In this document: positions 1-9,893 of the stretch, in pieces
How positions within the stretch are numbered: the first letter of the stretch is position 1
Layout: each line of letters begins with the position of its first letter
Assembly (NCBI GenBank): GCA_026874595.1
Contig: CM049307.1
Span: 46,373,678-46,437,677 of the forward strand
Length of the DNA: 64,000 bases
DNA from: Sipunculus nudus
Lineage: Eukaryota > Annelida > Sipuncula > Golfingiida > Sipunculidae
Direction: 5' to 3'
The notes under the pieces: model-generated
What the model was told of the DNA's origin: nothing
The model's input: the letters and a program-made list of their open reading frames with translations, nothing else
The model's database searches: none
Position numbers and translations under genes: made by a program

Positions 1-119
1 CATAAAGTAAACAACACCTCAGCATCGTGATGCAAGTTGTTTTTAATACAATATCACAGACTTCTTATAAAATTAGGTAGTTTTCAAGGCATTCACCATA
101 TGACTAAGAACACAGATTA

Positions 120-1735
120 TGCTACGTTTACACTATGTTCCCCGCGACCACAGCAGCCCCGTTTCAGGCCACCGTGGACAAAACGGGATGGACGTGAGAC
201 AACGTGGGGGGACGGAATGGGCAAACGTGACTAGCCATGATTGCCGTGGTTACCGTGCGAGATTTTTAAACTGTCAAAAAATTTGCCACGGCAGTCACGG
301 TATGGATGAGAAACCTAGTAGGCCTTAGTAAAACGGGATGAACAAAAGTAAACGTAACAGTACGTAACAGACCGTAACGAAACTTGGAGATTGTCCGTAG
401 TACGAAGGGAAGCAGGGTAATATCATGGTCACAAGTTGTGTCATGTTCTCCCACGTTAAGTATGCGTTTTGTAACGACTTTGTGGACTGTGGACAAAGCA
501 GGCGAGGCAGATAAATTGTACACCATATGAAATCAAGACGTGGTACGAGACACCCACAAAGCTCAGCAAACTAAAGAAAGCTGTCACCAAGTCAGGGCAA
601 TCTGCAGACATCACCATCCACTGCCCAATACTGGAAACCAGCCACAGCTGATGTCGTCAGCTCAGCCGCTGATGGCATTGCCTCCCGTCTAGTGCTCCCA
701 CCGCATGAGGCACATTCCACTTGTCTTCAAACTCCTGGGCAAGGGCCCTTCACTCATCAGGAGTCACAGGAACAGCAAACACTTCATCCTTGTAGGCTTC
801 AACAATGGCCTTGCACTCTTGTTGTACCATATGGCAGATGGCTGCTTTGCTGCACTGGCACACAAAGGAGAGTGATGAGTAAATGTCCCCAGTGGCTAGA
901 TGTCTCAGAGTCACTGACAGCTTCAGTCCTGGTGGTAGGGCAGAGCGGAACTTCGTGCCTTGTCTCTCGATGACTGGTGTTATCCTTAGCAGGATCTCAT
1001 CAGAGAGCTTTGAGCGCATCCTAAGATAGTTCTGAAAGATGTTGACATCTTCATTTGACATGTTGAATAGTGACCCAGCTGCTGCCCCCCATTTTTTCAG
1101 ATAACCATTTATGAACCCAAATAGATCTTGGCCTTCTCATCCTCCTTCGCCTTCTTGCTGCCTGCTGTACTCTGGTATTCTCTCTCTGCAACAGCTGCTT
1201 GCCTTCTTCTTTCTGATACAAAGCCTAGTGTATGCACCAAGCAAAAAGGCAAAGAAAAAATCTTGATCATCCTGGTATTTCATGATGTTGTCTCATTGAA
1301 GTCTCAGAATACAATGATTGCTTTTGCTTGAGAGGTGTTGTTTTTCTATACCGTGGGCACAAACGTGCCCCAAAGCTGCCCGGCATCTATGTTTTGTCCG
1401 TAGAAAGCCTTGACAGAACATGGAAGACGTGCAAGACCTTGATTAGAACGTGAGAAACGTGAGGAACCCTATAAGAACTTAGAGGGCCAGGAGAAAACGT
1501 ACTGGCATTCATGGCAGACCGTGGGCTTAACCGTGGTTCGCCTTTGAACCTCTGGAACTCGACTGTCTCCTTCCCCACGGCCAGTCACGGTGACACCTTG
1601 ACAGACCGTGAGAAAACTTAGCAAGACCTAACTAAACTTGAATACGGAGGAAAAAATGGTCAAAATCCTACGGCGCACTACATTCTGGGCAAACGGGGTT
1701 GCCGTGGTCGCTGGGAACATAGTGTAAACGTAGCA
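120..1735 (-). mobile_element. PIF/Harbinger DNA transposon, inactive copy
   Basis: A 1616-bp element with about 45-bp terminal inverted repeats (120-164 and 1691-1735, beginning TGCTACGTTTACACTATG, about three mismatches). It is flanked by the 3-bp duplication TTA at 117-119 and 1736-1738. The uninterrupted paralogous site at 9131-9150 holds a single TTA (9140-9142), which confirms the duplication directly. TTA/TAA targets are the hallmark of PIF/Harbinger, and a broken Harbinger-type transposase lies inside on the minus strand. Much of the rest (165-680 and 1165-1690) is GT/AC-rich sequence without recognisable coding content. The second, Myb-like protein of autonomous Harbinger elements was not found, so the copy is internally deleted. 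Confidence 0.9.
684..1160 (-). pseudogene. Harbinger (HARBI1-like) transposase fragment
   Basis: Read on the minus strand, an arginine-rich stretch followed by [14 protein letters not shown] leads into the longest open piece (1061-750), which contains YLRM, IPPGL-like [18 protein letters not shown], and SLSF. These are typical of the N-terminal half of HARBI1-type nucleases. Three lesions are visible. A one-base shift lies at the C6 run 1085-1090. A tryptophan codon expected after PVTPDE is TGA (750-752). After the GALDG motif, which carries the first catalytic aspartate (about 684-695), homology stops, so the other catalytic residues are missing. It cannot encode an active transposase. Family assignment is by motif recognition, not by search. 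Confidence 0.82.
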
Positions 1736-3421
1736 TTATATATCCAGGTAGAAAAGAAAACGTGAAAAAACAGTTTCAGGGCCAGTCTCACGAAAAGTGA
1801 TCCAATGCTAAAATACATTCCACGGCATATATAATCTATCAGGTTACGAACATGTTACCAGAAAGGCCAGATTGAGAAAGCCCATAGGAAGACCTTCCTG
1901 GGGATATATGGTTTTACCCATGTATTATCCGTAATAAAAGTACTGTGAAGAAAAGAGAGGCCAAAAAAATAAAAAAATGGCTTTCCACACGCCTTGATTT
2001 TTAAATGTGTTTCACTTTTTAAAATAATAGTGGTTTTGTCCTTTATAATTTTTGTTTCTGTGGACATGTCCTTATGGGACGATATATTTACAAAAAAAAT
2101 AGACTTTACAGATTTCACAAGCTTTCAAAAACACCTCTGACATTTTGTGTCAATTTTCAAATATTATACGAGATGGAACAATATTAAGCTAAAAATTTGT
2201 TTTAATTTGTTTGAAACCTGTATATTATGAACCTATTTTAATCTTACCAGATGCATATCTTTGATACAGATAAAAAAATGGATTATTCATGACACAGTCC
2301 TTCATCACAATTAAATAAAAATGAATTTCTTAAAATGTTACTTTAAATCATGTACTACGAGAAGCTTTCCAATTATTGATATTGTAAAAGGAGCAGTATT
2401 TACACACAGTTAATCATATTTGAGAGTCTGAATACACATTGTTGCCACAGCCTACCATGAAAAACTTCATATAACTCAATTTGCCTAAAATACTGAGCCA
2501 AAATAAGATATTTTTGATGTACTACGAGAGTGTCATCTACGAGATGGAGAAACAAATAAGTAGAAAGCGCCATCTATCAGATATGTGGAGTACAAATCTA
2601 GTTGAAACGTCAGACTGCAAGTCACGTGAGTTGTCAAGGTCATGGAAGTAAGACGCCAGTGTGTCCTGATAAGGTGAGTAGAGCCATAGTTTTAAGTCAG
2701 ATCATGTTAGAAAATAACTTCACGTAACAGTGTGATGTAGAAACAGACTGAAACACTGCAATAAGCTTTACTGTCAAGAGTTTATACTATGTTCGTGTAA
2801 GTAGCCGTGGTCTGAATTCCGTGAATATGAAATAGGATTACTGTTGCCTAGTGTTGCTTTCTCACATGGGTTCATCGTGTGGCTTCTCGTAGTGCACAAA
2901 TCAAACGGGATTACCAAGACTACAGTAAGGGGTCTGCATTATATATGTAAGTTGTGTAGCATGCATACATTTCAACGAAAAATATAAATTATATGGGAGA
3001 GCCGAGGGTCTAATTTTGCCTAAAGTAACAGAAGTTTGTTACGTGTACAACAAGTGGGATGCTGCTGTCACATTAATGATCTCGTAGGATACATGCATTT
3101 CTCTAGAATTGGTTCTCTGTCAGCTTATCGGGAAAGTATCCCTAATACCCTGAGGATATTTCGTACCTTTCAAGATGACAATGGTATTCCTTTAAACTTT
3201 GGATAAAAACTCACGGAACTTCATTCCTTGATTTCCATCCGTACAGTAAATGTACATCTCATAATATACATAGAAATCTCGTATTATACTGTCTTCTGGT
3301 ACTCAAAGATAAAAATCCTCTGGCTTACAAATAATGATATTTCCGTAATGGCGGGTCCCGTGTAGTCAAAATTAAAATTATGAATAATATATTTCTTTTT
3401 TATTTCAATATTTCATTGACA

Positions 3422-6400
3422 ATGGCACGTCCAAAGTCTGCAAGAATAAGACGACCATTGACTGAATCACAGAGGGTTTCCCATGCACTTGCATGCCGAA
3501 GATGGCGGGAAAAACAAAAATTAAAGGACAAACAGACATGGTTGAAAAACGAAGCTGCACGTGTGGCCACTTACTACGTCCGTCGGCAAGACATGCCTGA
3601 AACAAACTGAAACATGCCAGGGAATACAGTGCAAGAAAACAAGCCGAATATCGCAGGTCAACACAGGTCAAACAGGGAAAAGTGCTGACAGCTCCAGGTA
3701 CACACATGCACATACACCATCACATGCACCCTCGCACAAACACGCACAGTTTTTTATATTTATTTTAAAGAAATATATATATATATATACTTAATTTAAG
3801 TGTTAAAATCCTACTAAAAATACCGATTTAATAATATATAGATATTTCGTTAGCTATTGGAACAAGTTATATCTCACAACTGTGCGTGTGTTTTCTAGTC
3901 AAGGCATTATCCATCAGATTTGCTTAAACCAACAAATTACTAGTATATTGTTTTAAGTGTAAAACATCATTCACTTATCTTCTCATGTGACGTCATGTCA
4001 CTATTTTAGGCTGTGCTGCTGGAAGTGAGAGGACACAGGCTGAGAGCGTATGTCTACGGCAGTCTCTACGACTGAATAAATCATTTGATCAACGGGACGA
4101 AAATGCTTCAGAGCGAATTTCTGTACTCTCATTTCCCTTACAAACAGGCGGGCTGTCTGATTCGATGGGCGACATCTTACCTAGTACTTCAGATACACCT
4201 TCAGCGGATACATCTGTCGCAGACGTTGACAACAAGTATGCTTTAAATAGTATTAATAAAGTAAGCTTAACTCAATAAATGCCAATGCACTATAATTGCA
4301 GTCTCATTCGATGGATGACAGCTAACTTATCAGGTATTTCAGATGCAGAGACACCTGTCACAAATGTTGACAATAAGTATAAATAGTGTCAATAAAGTAA
4401 GCTTAAATCAATAAATACCAAAGCACTGTAATTCTACAACTAGTTCTTGTTACTTACCATGTTACACAGATGATTTTTTTCACCTAATGAATATGACATG
4501 CTTGATAAATCTAGACTGTATATTACAAAATATTATATACACATATTGTATGTGTTTCTCCATCTTGACTGATCCGGAAAAATGAATAAATTTACTAATC
4601 ATTTGTTCCAGCTCTCCTCTTATTGTCAAGATGGCTTTCAATAAGTCCAGCAAACGAAGAAACTACGCTCTGAGGAATATGCGGCGTAAGGCAGCTCTGG
4701 CTGAGGCAAAAGCCGCAAAGCTTCAGGCAAAACTCTGGCGCCTGCAAAAGCAGTTAACTCGTGAAAAAAAGAAAGCTGAGTCTCTGAAATCCAAAACAAG
4801 ATTGAGGTATGAGCCATCGCCTGTCAAGAAGGCGAGTGAATTGATAAGAACAGAAGGACTTAGCCCATCAAAAACTCCCAAAATTAAAAAAGCACTTGTA
4901 CTTGGGAGTGTCCTTGTTTCAGAACTGCAGGCCTTACCAAAGAGGGAAAGGCAGCGCGTCCTCGATGGGCGCCATATTGTGAAGTCAAAATGTGGGCGTA
5001 CACTTGCTCGCAAGCTCAATCTTGACAGGCGCAAATTTAACTTGGATAAACAGAAAAGTCACCGCAAATTTAACTTGGATCAACAACAAAGTCACTGCAT
5101 CTTTGCTAAAATCAAGTGTTGTTTCGTTCCTGAAATGGGAAGACAACAGTACATGTCTCCCTGGTAAGAAAGATCCCATCCGAGTAACAAAAAAGCAAAA
5201 GGTGCAACTATGTATTGAATGATTATTTGAGAAATTTGCACACTAAATACCTCTCAGAGCACCCTTCCAAGGTAATAAGCTTTGCAGCTTTTCCCAAAGC
5301 CCGGCCGAAGTATGTAAAACTTGTCAGATACAACGATCGCCGTACATGCTTATGTACAAAGCATCAAAATATGTCTCTTAAACTGAGGGCACTGAAACAA
5401 CATGGCGTTGTGCAAAATCCAGACACATTTTGTCAAGAATTTGATGATTCTGCGGTAGCAGAAAAACTGAAACTCCTTGATAATGAAGTCGTGACGTTTG
5501 AAGTATGGAAGCGCATTTCCGTACTGAAAGAAGGCAAGAAATTCACCAGGCTCAGACTTGTGAATCAGGACGTCTCAAAGAAGGAATTCCAAAATCTATT
5601 CCTAGCCGAGCTAAAAGTTTTCAGGAAACACATGCACACGGAAACAACGCAGTACCAAGAAATAAAGCGTTTAAAATCACGCATGCAGTATGAGGAGGCA
5701 ACAATCCAGATGGATTTCGCCGAAAATTATACATGCTCTCACAAAGAAGAGATACAGTCAGCCTATTACAACAAAACTCAGGTCACACTACACCCAATGG
5801 TAGTACACTTTTATGGAAAGAATGAGCGAGTTCTCACCCATAAAAGTTACATTGTTGTCTCTGATGAACGCAGTCATTCGGCATCAACAGTTTATGCTTT
5901 TCTCAAGGCAGTTCTGCCAAAGATCAGGAAGGACTTGCCCCATATTGGCACAGTGCATTATTTGACGGATTCCCCATCTTCCCAATATAGGAACCGCTAT
6001 ATTGCTCACATGATCAAAGAACACCATGAGCTCTTTGGCTTACATGCCACATGGCAGTTCTTTGAATCGGGTCATGGCAAGGGGCCATGTGATGGAGTGG
6101 GAGGCAGCTCCAAACGGATGGCTGATGAGGCGGTCAAAAGGGGAGAAACAATATCAGATGCTGAGGAATACTTCCGGTGGGCATCAGGCAGAACTGCAAC
6201 TGCGGTGAACTACGTTTATGTACCTAGCGAACACATGCAGAAAGCTCGCCAAACCATGGACAACTGGAATGTAATACCTGTAAAAGGTATCCTCCATGCC
6301 CATAGCATGATTCCCCATCAGAATGGCAGTATATCCGTCAGGAACACATCATGTTTTAAGGACTGTTGCTATGACAGTGGAATATTCAGACTGACATGTA

Positions 6401-6696
6401 GTGGTTGGAACTGTGTAGCCCTTCGGTCAGAGCCGATGAACCAGACTACGTTATCCGACACTGCAGCTGGACCAGACCAACCGACGGAGGAAGCTACGCA
6501 TGCGCATGACCAGCAAATCGTGCAGCAGGTCAACAGTTCACGCACTTTCCAATGTGGAGAGTTTGTATGTGCTGTGTACCAAGAGCAATGGTATATTGGA
6601 CAAATAGAAAATGTAGATGACGATGACGACACACTATTTGTCCGGTTTATGCAGAAAACGTCATCAAAATTGCCCCGCTTCAAGTGGCCTAAGTAG
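3422..6696 (+). pseudogene. Transposase-like gene of the 7.8 kb element, three exons, frameshifted
   Basis: Three exons join in register: exon 1 3422-3697 (MARPKSARIRRPLT, very basic, donor GT at 3698), exon 2 4010-4235 (acceptor TTTTAG, donor GTATG), exon 3 4612-6696 (acceptor TTCCAG). Exon 3 starts with a lysine/arginine-rich coiled-coil-like region. A catalytic-type domain follows with DFAENY (around 5713), LTDSPSSQYRN (around 5962) and a late GHGKGPCDGVGG block (around 6071), candidate acidic residues of a DDE/D nuclease. Breaks: one-base shift near 3601-3608; shift after the duplicated 33-bp unit (5030-5110), where LPGKKD reads in another frame; and another near 5205, after which NDYLRNLH continues to 6696. 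There is no ATG at the start of the last open frame. Homologous unnamed proteins are common in animal genomes. This copy appears dead or carries sequencing errors. Confidence 0.78.
5030..5095 (+). repeat. 33-bp tandem duplication inside the transposase exon
   Basis: Two adjacent 33-bp units (5030-5062 and 5063-5095) each encode RKFNLD followed by K/Q-rich residues and SH. They differ at a few bases. The reading frame of the family switches just after the second unit, so duplication and frameshift may be one event. Confidence 0.85.
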
Positions 6697-7756
6697 GAGG
6701 ACACGCTTTGGTTGTAGAAAACCCAGATCATAACAGTTATCAGCCCACCACAGGCTATGGGAGGCCGGGGACAATATGGGCTAACGCCAGAAGACGATGC
6801 AACAATTAGGCGGCTTACATCGTTTAGCTCTGCTTAAGATATGTTCACTGGCTGATTAAGTGAGGCACACTACGAGATGCACCAGCTTAAAGCAAATATA
6901 ATTAAGCGTTGGTATAGTCGTTCGTAAAATCTTCTGGTAGAAACAGTTATTTAAGTATTTATGGGGGGCGAGGGTTGTTGACAGAATTGGACCCAACTGC
7001 CACCTGGTCACGATAGATATAAGATTTTTATACTACAGCTGCTTATTAAAGTTTAAGGTGGTTTTCTGTTTATGTGCCCTTTCAGGTTTCTTTGCACCAG
7101 TTGAAACACCAGTTAAAACTGCATTGTTTTTCAATAAACAATGATGTCTAAAGACTATAATAAATGGATCTTTGAGTTGTGTTAAGACCGACGCCTATTG
7201 TGTGTATCATACGAGATGAATTCTACGAGATGTGCCTGATAATTCCAGTTGCTTTAAATGTCTTAGTGATTCTACAAGTGATTTATTAAAAATGATTTTT
7301 ACTCTATTCAGTAGTCTTTAAATGGACCTTATTTAATATATTTATTCTATCCAAGACAATTTATAGCTGATATCACACAAATTCTGATAAAATGCACTGG
7401 CTGTATACTTTAAACTAGCTCAATATTGTTATACCGGTCAAACTAGGAACCACGTATTTCTCTCAGCTTCTCCATTGACAGAAATTAATCCAATTGTTCT
7501 GCTATTGAATATGCGAATAAGATACACGCATGAGCACTTTCTTCAAAGTTACATAAATAGCTTGTGTACTACGAGATGCAAACTAATATTCAAAACTTTT
7601 GGGTCAATACCCTCAACCAGTCGTGGAGTTCAAGATCAGCATTAAGGGACTGTCTCTGGGGAGATTTTTACATCCTTTGGACAGCCATTGTTTCCAGCAA
7701 GACACAAGCCACACAGATAATTATCAACAATCTTGGGTGAATTAATTTTTGTTCAT

Positions 7757-9205
7757 TATAGTCCGTTCCACCAACCGTGACACTAGGTTTTTTCGCGATA
7801 TTTTGAATCAGACATAAAACTGAACAAAGATTTTTGGTAAGTAGTTAAATTAGAACGCGACCTAATTTTCTGACAGGAAAAATGCCACATACCCGAAATG
7901 AATCGCCTGTAATGAGCAAAAATCAAAATCCAGGATAAACTCTGCAGGCGTTTACGACATTTTGTGCCTGGTCAACTGATTTGAGTCTGCCTCGCACGCG
8001 CGTGACGTCATAAGCGATGTTCCATTTTGCAGGTGGGAGGTTCCCGCTGTTTGGCGATGTGGAGTAGTCAAACAATAATAACATGCTGAAGTACATCACT
8101 GTCATAAGCCCCCCCCCCCCCCCCATTTTAGATATAGATAAGGGTGCTATCCTTTTGAATGGTCATAAGCGGTGCCTTAATAATAATAATAATGATAAAA
8201 CAGCTAAAACTTGCACGCCGTGCAAGTGTGCCCTAGATTTCCCCCAGGCACGTGTACCGGGCCTGCAGCACCACAAAAACCATTTACAATGTATCACCGG
8301 TGCATCTCTGAGCGGGGGTCACGCAGTCCATTTGTGTCAAAGCTCAGGCATTTTTTCAGTGAACTCTATTTGCCCATAAACACAATTCCTCACCACAGGC
8401 GCTTGAATCGCTATTTGTGTTGATCTTGGTTTAAATAGTGTTCAATTTACCTTAACAACAATCCCCTACCGTTTTATGAGCTTTAAACCATGTTATATCT
8501 TTTGCCAGTACTTGTTTATATAATATCTATTATATAAACAAGTACCGGGATTAATGAGCTTTAAACCATGTTATATCGTTTGCCAGTACTTGTTTATATA
8601 ATATCTATTATATAAACAAGTACCGGCCCGACAGGAGTACTGACAGGAATTAAAATTCGCTTTTTTTTAAACAAATGTGAATAGATTCGCACCGGCTTTA
8701 TCTAGAAAACTTGTATTCCAAAACGCTGACGGGCCTCACAAAGCGATTTGTCACGCATATACCAGCAGTTACATGAATGAAGCTTCGGGCATAGCCATGA
8801 CTTGGGCTCTGTACATGTACCGTACAATATTTAAAAATCGGCCATATACAGTATTATAAAATAGAAGAGCTTAACTTTGGCTGCTTACCACGGTGCCACC
8901 TGCTGGCCTCTTCATAACGTGCATTCAGGAAATTTCACGCGACGACCGTGACATCACGGTTACGTCATTCCATTATGACGGCAAAGTTTTCACATACAGC
9001 GCTGAGTTGGCCATGCCGTTCTCACATAAAGAAAAACAACAACTCGGCGTCGTGATGTTACTGTTTTTCATAAATTTTCGCTAACTTCATACAAATTAGG
9101 TCGTTTTCTCAGCATTCGCCGTAACGCTATGAACACACATTAGAAATCCAGGGAGAGAAGAAAACCCGAAAAAACCAAGTGTCACGGTTGGTGGAACGGA
9201 CTATA
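7757..9205 (+). mobile_element. Family A copy 2, non-autonomous TA-type element nested in the 7.8 kb transposon
   Basis: Inverted ends of about 39 bp, TATAGTCCGTTCCACCAACC at 7757 and its reverse complement ending at 9205, match with one or two differences. The palindromic TA at each edge fits a TA target site, though the exact border is ambiguous. The element holds a C17 run near 8109, an AAT repeat and two tandem 38-bp palindromes, but no recognisable protein. Its right part contains the intact version of the site into which the Harbinger element jumped in copy 1. It is therefore the empty-site reference for the nest. Confidence 0.85.
8508..8623. repeat. Two tandem copies of a perfect AT-rich palindrome
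   Basis: 8508-8545 and 8586-8623 are the same 38-bp palindrome: 18-bp arms starting GTACTTGTTTATATAATA around a TC spacer. They sit in direct repeats of 78 bp that also share the preceding GAGCTTTAAACCATG stretch. A single strand would fold into two near-perfect hairpins. Confidence 0.92.
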
Positions 9206-9618
9206 GATGTCAGAAAAATATATGCATACCATAAACAAACAGACAAAAGGACTCAATAACTTTTAATCATCTGGAGTCCAGAACATCATGAATAACATAT
9301 CATCATAAAACTAAAGTATGTCCTGTATTACGCTACACCCAGCTAATTATGCTTATAAAGGATATGCGTCTCGTAGTACATGCCAAAAAAATTATCAAAT
9401 TTTCGATGGGAGGTCACATCAACAAACCTAAGTCAATATATTGTACACAAATGAGATGGTAAACTCCAGGTTGTACCCTATTAAAAAATCACAGTTAAAA
9501 TGTATAGAGAGAAATTAAATTTTGGCCCATGTCAACACCCACTGGTGCATCTTTCGTGAGACTGACCCTTCACGGTTGGCGGAACGGACTATAGAGGTTA
9601 GCACAACCGGTTTCTTAC

Positions 9619-9783
9619 CTGTTGGCATCTGCTTAATAAACTGTATTGCTGTCGCCTAGAGTTTTGGACATTGTGCAGACATTGTACAGCTACAACTCCG
9701 GACGTTTTCGTAAACGCCTGACGGTAGGCAGCGTTTCTTGCACAAGTTTGGAGCACACGGAGTTGTCTCAGCATGGTAGCCAT
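9619..9783 (-). CDS. ATPAF2: First coding exon of a mitochondrial protein, candidate ATPAF2
   Basis: On the minus strand an ATG at 9783 opens 55 codons ending exactly at a strong splice donor (CAG then GTAAGAAA, 9619/9618), phase 0. The peptide begins MATMLRQLRVLQTCARNAAY and is rich in R, Q, A and S, with almost no acidic residues. This is a typical mitochondrial presequence. The body of the protein is not in the window. In human, ATPAF2 (assembly factor of the mitochondrial F1 ATPase) lies head-to-head with GID4. Here a minus-strand mitochondrial gene faces plus-strand GID4, so ATPAF2 is the favoured identity. That name rests on synteny, because presequences carry no family signal. Twenty-three bases into the intron the transposon nest begins. 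A TCAAGGTCG (9794-9802 region), close to an ERR-type half-site, lies just upstream of the start. Confidence 0.5.
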
Positions 9784-9893
9784 ACTTGCCTTGCGACCTT
9801 GAGTTGCCTTATGGGACCGTACCGTGAAAATATTCGCGGTCGTTGGCTGAAATACAAATATATTCGGATCATTGGACCAATATAAGATAAATA

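Larger units (their letters stand above)
2167..9379. repeat. Dispersed TACGAGATG motif confined to the 7.8 kb transposon
   Basis: The core TACGAGA(TG) occurs at 2167, 2356, 2523, 2538, 6871, 7210, 7224 and 7570 on the plus strand. Reverse copies with the TCTCGTA core lie near 2886, 3080, 3277 and 9369. Several extend to GTACTACGAGATG. All sit in the outer thirds of the element, outside the coding exons. Such subterminal motif clusters are typical of transposase-binding sites; that role is inferred. Confidence 0.6.
1779..9568 (+). mobile_element. 7.8 kb cut-and-paste DNA transposon, Sola-like by 4-bp target site
   Basis: The ends are GGGCCAGTCTCACGAAA at 1779-1795 and, in reverse complement, GGGTCAGTCTCACGAAA ending at 9568: a 17-bp terminal inverted repeat with one mismatch. 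Both ends are flanked by TTCA (1775-1778 and 9569-9572), a 4-bp target-site duplication. Deleting the element plus one TTCA rejoins the family A end to read TTCACGGTTGGCGGAACGG, matching TCACGGTTGGTGGAACGG in copy 2 (9182-9199). Inside are a spliced transposase-like gene on the plus strand, scattered TACGAGATG motifs and a nested family A copy; without that copy the element is about 6.3 kb. A 4-bp TSD with non-fixed sequence is usual for Sola (also Chapaev). The superfamily label is an inference and needs a profile search. Confidence 0.85.
1..9593 (+). mobile_element. Outer DNA transposon, family A copy 1, interrupted by two later insertions
   Basis: Three separated pieces rebuild one element. 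Piece 1 (1-119) and piece 2 (1736-1778) align with 9035-9180 inside family A copy 2. Piece 3 (9569-9593) is the terminal repeat, ending GGCGGAACGGACTATA. The pieces are separated by a Harbinger insertion and by a 7.8 kb transposon. The left end lies before the window: position 1 corresponds to about 9024 in copy 2, so roughly 1.27 kb is missing. The end motif, TATAGTCCGTTCC in reverse complement, and the apparent TA target fit a Tc1/mariner-like or other TA-inserting non-autonomous element. I see no coding sequence in the pieces. The right end stops 23 bp from the splice donor of the minus-strand exon at 9619-9783, so the whole nest lies in that gene's intron 1. Confidence 0.75.

Noticed and set aside
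5215-5217. TTG as the true start of the 493-codon transposase frame
   Set aside because: The family sequence continues upstream in another frame, so this is a frameshift boundary, not an initiation site.
8211-8423. Coding sequence inside family A copy 2
   Set aside because: A short frame with some protein-like composition, but no recognised motif and no confirmation in another copy.
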